Below, piece after piece: positions 24,194-32,326 of a stretch of 40,117 nt of DNA. Both the position numbers and the translations under genes were made by a program. The notes under the pieces were generated by a model, which ran no database searches, was not told where the DNA came from, and saw only the letters and a program-made list of their open reading frames with translations. The first letter of the stretch is position 1, and each line of letters starts with the position of its first letter. The stretch is taken from contig JAILBQ010000102.1 in the NCBI GenBank assembly GCA_024680815.1, forward strand, positions 1 to 40,117. Direction: 5' to 3'. The stretch is from Lachnospiraceae bacterium (GTDB taxonomy: Bacteria; Bacillota; Clostridia; Lachnospirales; Lachnospiraceae).

Positions 24194-26264
24194 CTGCCTT
24201 TGCTGCTCCTTTGCTCTTCCTGCCGGAGGAGGGCTTGAACTCAGCCGCCTCTTTAAGAAACAGGGTGATGTTTTTGTTTATCGGGCCGCTTAAATCCCGG
24301 CTTTTAACGTTCTCAACATATCTGGTCACGTATTTTTCCAGGGTTTCCCTGTAGTTTAAAGGCGTGATTTCACCTTTTTCCACTCCGGAAAGCCCCTTTT
24401 CCCAGCTTGCGGTCATTTCGGGATTAAGCATCGAGGGAATGGTTAAAAGCACCACCTCGTATACCATTTCCCCGAAGGGCTTCGGGGTTAAAATCTGGGT
24501 TTTTTTATTAAGGGCGAGATATCCGATCTTAACAAGCTTTTCTATGATTCCGGCCCTGGTGGCGCTGGTGCCGATTCCGCTGCCCGAAATCTGCTCTCTT
24601 AAGGTCTCGTCCTCAATCAGGTTGCCGGCGTTCTCCATCGCGAGAATCATCGACCCCGAAGTATAGCGCTTCGGAGGCGAGGTTTTGCCGGTTTTTACGG
24701 AAAGAGAGGAAAGCTCAGCTTCCGTCCCCTTTTTTAACAGTTCCGATAGCTTCCTTAAGGTTTCGGGGTCGTTTTCCGCCGTTTCCTCCCCTGTCTCCCC
24801 CGGAGCATCCTCCGTATCCGTCTCTCCCGTGCTCTTTCCCTTTGCTGCTTTTTTATCCTGCCCGGTGACGGCGTAATACCCGCTTTCCTTTAAGGTTTTG
24901 GCGTTTGTGAAAAAGGCCTCTTTCCCTGCGAGAGTAACAATACCGAGCTTTTCAAAAACCGCAGGAGGGTAAAATATACTTAAAAAACGGCGCACTATAA
25001 GGTCATAAACCGCTTTTTCCAGCTCTTTTAAACCTGAAACGCCACCAGTTACGCCGGTGGGGATTATGGCATAGTGGTCGGTAACCTTTTTATCGTTTAC
25101 ATAGGGCGTTTTCGCCAGGTTCTTATACGTCCCCTTTTCGAGAACCGAAGAGACGTATTCCGATGCGGGAGCATAGGCGGAAAGGCCCTTTATGTTCTTT
25201 TCTATCTCTCCCGCAACAGCCGTGGTCAAAACCCTGGCATCGGTTCTGGGATAGGTTGTAAGCTTCTTTTCGTAGAGAGACTGGGCAATTTTCAGGGTTT
25301 CCTCAGGGCTTATCTTAAAGCGCTTCGAACATTCCGACTGAAGCTCGGCCAGATTAAAAAGCAAAGGGGGCTTCTTCTTTTCCTGTTTTCTGGAAACAGA
25401 GGAAACAACAGCCCGTTTATTCGATAAAAGCTCCTTCACAAAGGATGCAGCGTCCTCTTCCTTTAAAAATCCTTTCTCGTTGTAGAGCATGGGGGAAGCA
25501 AATACCGATGAACCCTCCACGGCCTTCCAGTCGCCGTACCAGGTCAGCCCCTGATAGCTGAAGGCGCCGATAATCCGGTAAAACAGGGTTTCCTTAAACT
25601 CCCTTATCTGCCGCTCCTTCTTTACCACCATTCCAAGCACGCAGGTCATGACCCTGCCCACCGCGATGGCCGAATACTTTTTGGTACCCGCGGCCTTGTT
25701 CAGCATCCCGCCGTAGCGCACCGAAAGCACTCTGGAGAAATTAATGCCCATGGCATAGTCTTCAATGCCGCGCATGACTCCTGCGTCCGAAAGGCCCCTG
25801 TAGGCCTCGTAGGGTTTAGCCTCCCTTATACCTCTCTCGATTTCCTCCCTTGTTGTGGAGTCAATCCAGACGCGCTTTTCCGTAAGGCCCGGGCGGACCC
25901 CGCCCTGCATCCTGATAAGCTCCTCTATGGTCTGTCCTTCTCTTCCGGAGTCCCCGGCCCAGAGCACGGTGTCCACGTCCCTGCTGTGGAGAAATCCGTT
26001 CACGATTTTATATTGGGAGCTTACATCCTTTATTACGGCGTATTTATACTGCTCAGGCAGAAAGGGAAGATCCTCCAGCCTCCACTTTTTATATTTCTCA
26101 TCGTATTTTTCGGGGTAGCACATCTCCACGAGATGCCCCACGCACCAGGTGATGACATAGGAATCGTTTTCTATGTAGCCCTGGGCTTTTCCCCTGACAT
26201 TCAGAATTTCGGCGTATTCTCTTGCCACAGAGGGTTTTTCGGTGATTATGAGAGTCTTTCCCAT
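24171..26264 (-). CDS. Type IA DNA topoisomerase (TopB-like) with altered TOPRIM motif
   Basis: The 697-residue protein begins GKTLIITEKPSVAREYAEIL with the TOPRIM Glu9. It has the central cap domains and the active tyrosine Y338 in LTTYPRTDARVL, and ends in a basic Lys/Gly-rich tail without zinc fingers. It fits the topoisomerase III group, which passes single strands to decatenate. The second TOPRIM motif, normally (T)DxDREGE, reads AGDSGREGQ (103-111): D105 and E109 are kept, but the second Asp is Gly107 and the final Glu is Gln111. I confirmed this in the DNA. Activity or metal use may therefore differ. The gene starts one base after the EAL gene's stop, so the two are coupled. Confidence 0.9.
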   Translation of the reverse strand: MGKTLIITEKPSVAREYAEILNVRGKAQGYIENDSYVITWCVGHLVEMCYPEKYDEKYKKWRLEDLPFLPEQYKYAVIKDVSSQYKIVNGFLHSRDVDTVLWAGDSGREGQTIEELIRMQGGVRPGLTEKRVWIDSTTREEIERGIREAKPYEAYRGLSDAGVMRGIEDYAMGINFSRVLSVRYGGMLNKAAGTKKYSAIAVGRVMTCVLGMVVKKERQIREFKETLFYRIIGAFSYQGLTWYGDWKAVEGSSVFASPMLYNEKGFLKEEDAASFVKELLSNKRAVVSSVSRKQEKKKPPLLFNLAELQSECSKRFKISPEETLKIAQSLYEKKLTTYPRTDARVLTTAVAGEIEKNIKGLSAYAPASEYVSSVLEKGTYKNLAKTPYVNDKKVTDHYAIIPTGVTGGVSGLKELEKAVYDLIVRRFLSIFYPPAVFEKLGIVTLAGKEAFFTNAKTLKESGYYAVTGQDKKAAKGKSTGETDTEDAPGETGEETAENDPETLRKLSELLKKGTEAELSSLSVKTGKTSPPKRYTSGSMILAMENAGNLIEDETLREQISGSGIGTSATRAGIIEKLVKIGYLALNKKTQILTPKPFGEMVYEVVLLTIPSMLNPEMTASWEKGLSGVEKGEITPLNYRETLEKYVTRYVENVKSRDLSGPINKNITLFLKEAAEFKPSSGRKSKGAAKADGGNQNP

Positions 26265-26265
26265 A

Positions 26266-28095
26266 TCAGCCGACCGAATCCATGGTACGCTTATCCCCGG
26301 ACAGGGCGATCCGGTCCAAAAGCTCCGCCTGTCCGTCCATAGCGGCGCTGCCCGAAAGAATCATCTTTCTGAATTCTTCCTCCGGCATGGGCCTGCCCAG
26401 AAGGAAGCCCTGGATATTGTCGCACTGGATCTTTTTAAGGAATTCGTACTGCTCCCTGTTTTCAACCCCCTCTGCAATGGTTTCAAGACCGAGCCGCTGA
26501 ACCATCCGCACAAGAGACTCGGTGATTATGCCCGTGGAATTATCGGAAATCACCGTATCCATAAAGGTTTTGTCGATTTTAAGCGTATCTATGGGCAGAT
26601 TTTTAAGATATGAAAGGGAGGAATAGCCCGTACCGAAATCGTCCAGGGCAACACGTACGCCGTGACCCCGGAGAGTCCCGATTCTGTCTATGGCTTCTTC
26701 CGTATTTTCTATAAAGGCGGTCTCCGTGATCTCGATTTCGATATTGTCCGGATCGAGGTTGTATTTTTTAAGGAGAGTAAGCACGGTATCGACAAAGTTA
26801 TTTTTCCTTATCTGGAGGGCGGAAATATTGATGGACATGATTCCGTCATAGCCGGCCGCGCTCTTCCAGCGGGCATAGGTGGAAAAGCTCTCCTCCAGAA
26901 CATATCTGCCTATGGGATAAATCGCCCCGCTCTTTTCCGCAATGGGTATAAACTGCGCCGGAGAAACAAAGACCCCGTCCGTATCCGGCCAGCGTATAAG
27001 GGCTTCGCACCCCCGCAGCTTCCCGGTCCTTATGTTGTACTGGGGCTGATAATAGAGCTGGAAGATTTTCTGCCTTAAGGCGTTCTCTATCTTCTTTTCG
27101 ATCGTGATGTTTTCCATGAAGGACTCCATAAGACAGGAGTCGAACACCCTGTAGGAGTTTCTGAGGCCCTTCTCGGCCATGGAAAAGAGGATGAATTCAT
27201 TGTGCTCCAGCAGAAGGAAGGCGGAGTTGCCGGATTCCGGATAATTCGCGATGGAGTAGTTCGCCGCCAGGGACAGCTCGTCTCCGCTGCTTAAAACAAA
27301 GGGATTTTTAAGCCTGGCCCTTATAAGTCTTATAATTTCGGTGGAATCCAGGGTTAAGCCGCTGTCGTAGATTGCCACAGCATAAAACTGGGCGGATAAA
27401 TGCCCCGCGATTATTCTTTCGTCGTCGGAAACAAAATCCTGTAAAAACACACCGAAGCTCTGCAGCAGCTCATCGTAGTTTATTATTCCCACGCTGTTTT
27501 TCATCTTCTCATAATCCAGAAGCTCGATCATGACAAGAGAAAGGGCCGCTCCGGTTTTCCCGGCCCTGCGTACCATATTCGTAAGGCGCTGCACGAAATA
27601 GTTGCGGTTATAAAGCCCGGTCACCTCATCATAGTATGCCATATAGGTAAGCTCGTCATACTGGGCCTTATACCTTGTGATGTTCTTAAAACAGACGTAT
27701 TTTTCAACAGGGCGGGAGCTTTCGTCATAGCTGACCTTGACGGAACCCTCCAGCCATTTTTTGTTGGAGGAGACCTGTATTTCCCTTGAGAGTACCCGTT
27801 CATCTGTACCTTCCGGGCTCCGAAGCTCCTCGGCCTCCATGATGTCGTCCAGGGCATAGAGTACCGCGCCGTCAACAAGCCCCGAAAGATACTCCCTGTC
27901 CGGAGTGACGGGGACTTCGACGCCGAAAAGCTCTTTCCAGGCTCCACCTGCCTGAAAAACGGATTCTTTGAAATTAATATAGTACCAGGCGCTTTCCGTA
28001 AGTCCCAGAAGCCCGGACTGGATGGAATTGTCTTTCTCCAGCTTTTCCTTCTGGGATTTTAAGAGATCAACCTGGAATGACAAAGATTCGTCCAT
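26266..28095 (-). CDS. PAS-GGDEF(degenerate)-EAL cyclic di-GMP phosphodiesterase
   Basis: The 609-residue soluble protein has a short coiled coil (about 5-22), a PAS-like region (about 30-140), a GGDEF-fold domain (about 148-315) and an EAL domain (about 335-585). The GGDEF signature is replaced by LSAQF (233-237), so it should not synthesise cyclic di-GMP and may bind GTP as a regulatory domain. The EAL domain keeps E364-AL, NIS at 423-425, ExTE at 456-459, DDFGTGYSS (485-493) and EGVEN (542-546), so it is probably an active phosphodiesterase. It lies between asd and the topoisomerase gene and appears cotranscribed with both. No membrane segment is present. Confidence 0.92.
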   Translation of the reverse strand: MDESLSFQVDLLKSQKEKLEKDNSIQSGLLGLTESAWYYINFKESVFQAGGAWKELFGVEVPVTPDREYLSGLVDGAVLYALDDIMEAEELRSPEGTDERVLSREIQVSSNKKWLEGSVKVSYDESSRPVEKYVCFKNITRYKAQYDELTYMAYYDEVTGLYNRNYFVQRLTNMVRRAGKTGAALSLVMIELLDYEKMKNSVGIINYDELLQSFGVFLQDFVSDDERIIAGHLSAQFYAVAIYDSGLTLDSTEIIRLIRARLKNPFVLSSGDELSLAANYSIANYPESGNSAFLLLEHNEFILFSMAEKGLRNSYRVFDSCLMESFMENITIEKKIENALRQKIFQLYYQPQYNIRTGKLRGCEALIRWPDTDGVFVSPAQFIPIAEKSGAIYPIGRYVLEESFSTYARWKSAAGYDGIMSINISALQIRKNNFVDTVLTLLKKYNLDPDNIEIEITETAFIENTEEAIDRIGTLRGHGVRVALDDFGTGYSSLSYLKNLPIDTLKIDKTFMDTVISDNSTGIITESLVRMVQRLGLETIAEGVENREQYEFLKKIQCDNIQGFLLGRPMPEEEFRKMILSGSAAMDGQAELLDRIALSGDKRTMDSVG

Positions 28096-28113
28096 TACCT
28101 GCCGCTCTCCCGC

Positions 28114-29196
28114 TTACTTTTCCGTAAGAAAGCCCTTTGCCTTTAAGAGCTCCGCGCACAGCAGCGCTCCTCCGGCGGCTCCCCGGATCGTGTTATGGGA
28201 CAGACCCACAAACTTATAATCGAAAACCGTATCTTTCCGTAGACGCCCGATACTGATTCCGAAGCCGCGTTCGTAATTTACATCCGAAACAACCTGGGGC
28301 CGGTCATCCTCGGTAAGATACCTGATAAACTGTGAAGGTGCCGAAGGGAGCTTAAGTTTCTGGGGCTCCCCGGAAAATTCAGTAATAAGCCTTATAAGCT
28401 CATCCCTGTCCGGTTTTTTTTCAAAATTCACGAAAACCGAAGCAGTGTGGCCGTAGAGCACCGGAATACGGATGCACTGGGAGGTTATGCGGGGAGAAGA
28501 AGCCGGAACTATCCTTCCGTCCTCTATACGGCCGTAAATTTTAAGGGGTTCTTTTTCGCTCTTTTCCTCTTCCCCTCCGATATAGGGTATAACATTGCCC
28601 TCCATTTCCGGCCAGTCCTTAAAGGTCTTTCCCGCGCCGCTGATGGCCTGATAGGTACTGACAACCACGTCGAAGGGTTTAAACTCCCTCCAGGCAAAAA
28701 GGACAGGGGCATAGGACTGTATCGAGCAGTTCGGTTTGACCGCGATAAAGCCGCGTCTAGTTCCGAGGCGTTTTTTCTGCGCTTCGATGATATCAGTGTG
28801 CTCCGGATTGATTTCGGGAATTATCATCGGCACGTCTTCGGTCCAGCGGTGGGCGCTGTTATTGGACACAACAGGAGTCTCGGCCTTTGCATATTTCTCT
28901 TCTATTGCGCGGATTTCATCCTTCTTCATATCCACGGCGGAAAAGCAGAAATCCACATCCCCTGAAACGCCCTCAACGTCGCTGACATCCTTAACCACCA
29001 GCTTTTTTACAGCCTCCGGAAGGGGAGTTTCCATTTTCCAGCGTCCGTATACGGCTTCCTCGTAGGTTTTTCCGGCGCTTGAGGGGGATGCCGCTATTTC
29101 GGACACCTCAAACCAGGGATGATCGGCAAGGAGGGCGGCAAAACGCTGCCCCACCATTCCCGTGCCCCCCAGAATGGCCACTTTAAGTTTGTTCAT
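28114..29196 (-). CDS. asd: Aspartate-semialdehyde dehydrogenase
   Basis: The 360-residue enzyme reduces aspartyl phosphate to the semialdehyde that feeds lysine, diaminopimelate, threonine and methionine synthesis. The NADP-binding GGTGMVGQRF (10-19) opens the protein. Catalytic Cys157 sits in VKPNCSIQS, and the partner His is in VLYGHTASVFVNF. Its sequence (for example the SNNSAHRW and MIIPEINPEH segments) matches the archaeal/fungal-type Asd subclass. RBS GGAG is seven bases from the ATG. The start overlaps the argH stop by 14 bases. Confidence 0.95.
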   Translation of the reverse strand: MNKLKVAILGGTGMVGQRFAALLADHPWFEVSEIAASPSSAGKTYEEAVYGRWKMETPLPEAVKKLVVKDVSDVEGVSGDVDFCFSAVDMKKDEIRAIEEKYAKAETPVVSNNSAHRWTEDVPMIIPEINPEHTDIIEAQKKRLGTRRGFIAVKPNCSIQSYAPVLFAWREFKPFDVVVSTYQAISGAGKTFKDWPEMEGNVIPYIGGEEEKSEKEPLKIYGRIEDGRIVPASSPRITSQCIRIPVLYGHTASVFVNFEKKPDRDELIRLITEFSGEPQKLKLPSAPSQFIRYLTEDDRPQVVSDVNYERGFGISIGRLRKDTVFDYKFVGLSHNTIRGAAGGALLCAELLKAKGFLTEK

Positions 29197-30577
29197 TGTT
29201 TTTCTCCAGGTATGATTTATAAAATTCTATGTTTTTTCTCATGCTCCCCTCTGACGGCGCGCCGGGGGTGGAGCGTCCTGAAACGCAGGTTTCAAGAGCA
29301 ATGGCCTTGTATATATCTTCATCAAATACAGGGGAAAGGAGGCGGTATTCCTCAAGAGGCAGCTCCTCCAGGCCTATCCCCAGTTCAATGCAGCGCAGCA
29401 CCGCACGGCCGGTAACAGAGTGGGCATCCCTGAAGGGCACTCCTTTTTTTACAAGGTAGTCCGCCGCGTCAGTGGCATTTGTAAAGCCCCTCCCCGCGCT
29501 CTGCCTCATGCGCTCCTTATTGAAGCGGGCCGTATTCAGCATGGCCGCAAAAAGCGTGACGCAGTCACGGGCCGTGTCAAAGGCATCGAAAAGGCTCTCC
29601 TTGTCCTCCTGCATGTCCTTGTCATAGGCCAGGGGAATGGCCTTCATCGTTGTGAGCATCGCCATGAGGTCACCGTAAACCCGGCCGGTTTTTCCCCGGA
29701 CAAGCTCGGCTATATCCGGATTTTTCTTCTGGGGCATAATGCTCGAGCCCGTGGAATAGAGATCCGAAAGCTCCACAAAGCGGTATTCGTCGCTGTTCCA
29801 GATGATTATTTCCTCTGAAAAGCGGCTTAAGTGGAGCATCACAAGGGAGAGGTCGAAAATAAATTCTATGACAAAATCCCGGTCAGATACGGAATCCATG
29901 CTGTTCCGTGTGGGCCCGTCCGGAAAAGAAAGCTTTTGAGCCACAAATTCCCGGTCAAGGGGATAGGTGGTTCCTGCAAGGGCGCCGCTCCCCAGAGGGC
30001 ACTCAGAGAGCCTCTCCCTCGTGCTTAAAAGGCGGGAGCGGTCTCTTATAAGCATTTCAAAATAGGCGCCGAGGTGGTGGGAAAGAGTCACCGGCTGGGC
30101 TTTCTGCAGATGGGTAAAGCCCGGCATCACGGTTTCAAGGTGCTCCTCCATCAGGAAAAGCAGCACCTCCTGAAGTTCTTTAAGATCCCTGTCAAAAGAA
30201 TCCAGGGCATTTCGAACAAAGAGCTTCATGTCGAGCGCTACCTGATCGTTTCGGCTGCGTCCGGTATGAAGCTTTTTCCCCGCGTCTCCCACGCGTCCTG
30301 TAAGAGTGGCCTCCACAAAGGAGTGTATGTCCTCATACTCTTCGGAAATATCGAGCGAACCGTTTTCAAGGTCGCGCAAAATTCCTTCAAGCCCCTCCCG
30401 GATGGCCTCTCCCTCTTCTTCAGAGAGAATTCCGGTTTTACAAAGCATTGCGGCATGGGCAAGGCTGCCCTCGATATCCTCCTTAAAAAGGCGCCGGTCA
30501 AAGCCTATTGAGGCATTGAACCGGTAAGCCTTTTCATCGGTGGAATTTTCAAATCTGCCGCCCCAAAGCTGGGCCAT
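29183..30577 (-). CDS. argH: Argininosuccinate lyase
   Basis: I chose the ATG at 30577 (464 residues, MAQLWGGRFE) because AAGGAG lies eight bases upstream; a TTG two codons earlier is too close to it. Motifs of the fumarase/ArgH superfamily are present: HTGRSRNDQVALD, GFTHLQKAQPV, and the signature GSSIMPQKKNPD with the catalytic loop Ser. It cleaves argininosuccinate to arginine and fumarate, the last step of arginine synthesis. argG is not in the window. It is coupled to asd by overlap. Confidence 0.96.
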   Translation of the reverse strand: MAQLWGGRFENSTDEKAYRFNASIGFDRRLFKEDIEGSLAHAAMLCKTGILSEEEGEAIREGLEGILRDLENGSLDISEEYEDIHSFVEATLTGRVGDAGKKLHTGRSRNDQVALDMKLFVRNALDSFDRDLKELQEVLLFLMEEHLETVMPGFTHLQKAQPVTLSHHLGAYFEMLIRDRSRLLSTRERLSECPLGSGALAGTTYPLDREFVAQKLSFPDGPTRNSMDSVSDRDFVIEFIFDLSLVMLHLSRFSEEIIIWNSDEYRFVELSDLYSTGSSIMPQKKNPDIAELVRGKTGRVYGDLMAMLTTMKAIPLAYDKDMQEDKESLFDAFDTARDCVTLFAAMLNTARFNKERMRQSAGRGFTNATDAADYLVKKGVPFRDAHSVTGRAVLRCIELGIGLEELPLEEYRLLSPVFDEDIYKAIALETCVSGRSTPGAPSEGSMRKNIEFYKSYLEKNNEQT

Positions 30578-30589
30578 GTCCAATACTCC

Positions 30590-32224
30590 TTATCGTCGGT
30601 GCCACTCCTTGACCGAGAGTACCGTGCCTAAAAGAATCACCAGTGCTGTAATTACTTCCGAAAAATATCCGGTAATCGCTCCGATCGCCATGGCGACGGC
30701 AGCGAGGATAAGCGTCACAAAGGTCGGTATCATGCCGAGGAAAAATCCCATTATAAGCATGATCAGGGTGATGATGCAAAGCACCATCGGCGAAAGAGAC
30801 GCCATTTCCACGTGCTTTATCGCGCTTATAACGGAAACGGCTACAACCACGAGAAGGCCTCCCAGGGCAATAAAGAAGCCCACAGACACCGGCTCGTAGC
30901 CGGTCTCGTCGTTTCTTTCACTTCTGCGGCGGTCCCGCTCCTCCAGCCTGCGGCGGGAACTTTCGCTGCGTTCATATTCCCTTTCCTCGGTTCTGCTGCG
31001 CAGGTTTTCCCTGCGCTCTCTGGTACGGCTTCCCATGGCGGAATCGGAAACATGACGGTTTTCCCTGACAGGAGCTGTTCTTCTGGTGCCGGATACAGTC
31101 CGCTCTCTTCCCTGAACGGTTCCTCTTCCTTCAACAGCGGTCTCTCTTCTGGGCCTTACAGCTCCGCTCCCTCTACGGGCAGTCTCCCGGGGATAATCCT
31201 CCTGTCTCACGGCGGTGCCTCTGCCGGCGGGAACTTCACGACCCGACCGGGCTTCCGGCGCTGTGGGCTCTATTCCGCCGGAGGAATCGGGCCTGGCCTG
31301 ACGCTCTATCTCGGGCATCGATCCCGTAGCGGAAGAAACCTCTCTTACTCTCTGTCTCGGCCGGGCGGAACCATCACGGGAATCCGAAGAAGCCCCTGCT
31401 TCCGGAGAAACCCTGGGATTATCCGGCTCATAGTATACATCATCCGGTTCTTCCTCTTCCGTTTCTTCAAGCACACTTACCACCGGAATCGGAGCGGTAT
31501 CCACCTTCACGCCGGTACCTCTGGGGCGATCGGCCTCTCTGTCCGAATCCTCCTCCGGAGGAAGTATTTCCCCGGGCTGTTTAGGCGCCTGAGGCTGCGG
31601 CCCCGGAGCCTGGGGCGGCTGAGGTGTCTGAGGATATTCCTGAGGGTAGCCCTGGCCGTATCCCTGTGGCATTCCCTGCATTCCGCCTGTCATATTAGTC
31701 TGCATCCCTCCCTGGGGCGGCATCATATAACCGTTCTGAGGCAGCTCGTCCGTACTTAACCCCATGGCATCCTGCGCTCTGGCCTGGGTCGGGGTCATGG
31801 TTCTGGCCACCTTGAAGGTGCCGCTGTCTCCGGGCTTTAAACGCTGAACCTCTTCTTTTCTTGTCCTGAGAGGTGCGCCGCCCTTTACGGCTGCGGTTCT
31901 GGCCGCTTCCTTTCTTTCGTGCTCATCGTAAATCTCATCAACGCTGACCGCTTCCTTCTTCCTGCCGAAACCGAAAAGAGGCTTTTTTTCAGCCTTTTCA
32001 GGCTTCGGAGGTTTCGGAGGTTTTGCCGGCCGTTCCGCCCGGGGCGCGGGAGGAGCCTCCCTTACTGGTCGTTCGGCTCTCGGAGCGCGTTCCACACGGG
32101 GCGCCCTGCCTGTCCGGGGTGCATCCTGAGGTGTCTGCCCGATACGGGGAGCCCTCGTCCGGGTCCCTGTTCCGGGATTGTTATTTCCAACCGTTCTGTC
32201 AAATTCTTCGGTTTCTGTTCCCAT
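30590..32224 (-). CDS. Hypothetical Pro/Arg-rich protein with four C-terminal membrane helices
   Basis: The 544-residue protein is mostly low complexity. Residues about 20-80 are Pro/Arg/Lys-rich (APRVERAPRAERPV, PAKPPKPPKPEKAEK), about 165-215 Gly/Gln/Met/Pro-rich, and about 285-435 Arg/Glu/Ser-rich. The C-terminus carries four hydrophobic segments at about 447-467, 478-498, 499-519 and 521-537. The long N-terminal part is probably cytoplasmic and disordered. A short conserved-looking segment, KPGDSGTFKVARTMTPTQ (130-147), stands out. I recognise no family. It is the first gene after a promoter and precedes argH by 12 bases. Function is unknown; a disordered membrane-tethered scaffold is one reading. 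Confidence 0.8.
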   Translation of the reverse strand: MGTETEEFDRTVGNNNPGTGTRTRAPRIGQTPQDAPRTGRAPRVERAPRAERPVREAPPAPRAERPAKPPKPPKPEKAEKKPLFGFGRKKEAVSVDEIYDEHERKEAARTAAVKGGAPLRTRKEEVQRLKPGDSGTFKVARTMTPTQARAQDAMGLSTDELPQNGYMMPPQGGMQTNMTGGMQGMPQGYGQGYPQEYPQTPQPPQAPGPQPQAPKQPGEILPPEEDSDREADRPRGTGVKVDTAPIPVVSVLEETEEEEPDDVYYEPDNPRVSPEAGASSDSRDGSARPRQRVREVSSATGSMPEIERQARPDSSGGIEPTAPEARSGREVPAGRGTAVRQEDYPRETARRGSGAVRPRRETAVEGRGTVQGRERTVSGTRRTAPVRENRHVSDSAMGSRTRERRENLRSRTEEREYERSESSRRRLEERDRRRSERNDETGYEPVSVGFFIALGGLLVVVAVSVISAIKHVEMASLSPMVLCIITLIMLIMGFFLGMIPTFVTLILAAVAMAIGAITGYFSEVITALVILLGTVLSVKEWHRR

Positions 32225-32282
32225 TCCCGTTCCCTTCTTTAAGCATAATAATACATGTGTATTTTTTTACGCACACATCAAT

Positions 32283-32312
32283 ATAATAGCTTATTTTGGC
32301 AACATCCGTCAA
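32283..32312 (-). promoter_or_regulatory. Promoter of the Pro/Arg-rich protein-argH-asd operon
   Basis: On the minus strand, TTGACG (32312-32307) and TATTAT (32288-32283) are 18 bases apart, in the 102-base gap after the surface-protein gene. The predicted leader is about 50 bases and ends with the purine-rich AAAGAAGGGAACGGGA before the ATG at 32224. No T-tract terminator for the upstream gene is seen here. Confidence 0.65.
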
Positions 32313-32326
32313 CTGTGAAACTGAGG

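Noticed and set aside
30812-31759. A 315-codon open frame on the plus strand
   Set aside because: It lies wholly inside the minus-strand Pro/Arg-rich gene, whose biased codons leave the opposite strand open. It has no ribosome binding site and its product is low-complexity without a family.
32225-32326. Riboswitch or attenuator in front of the argH-asd operon
   Set aside because: The gap is only 102 bases, mostly promoter and AT-rich leader, with no convincing stem or known riboswitch core.
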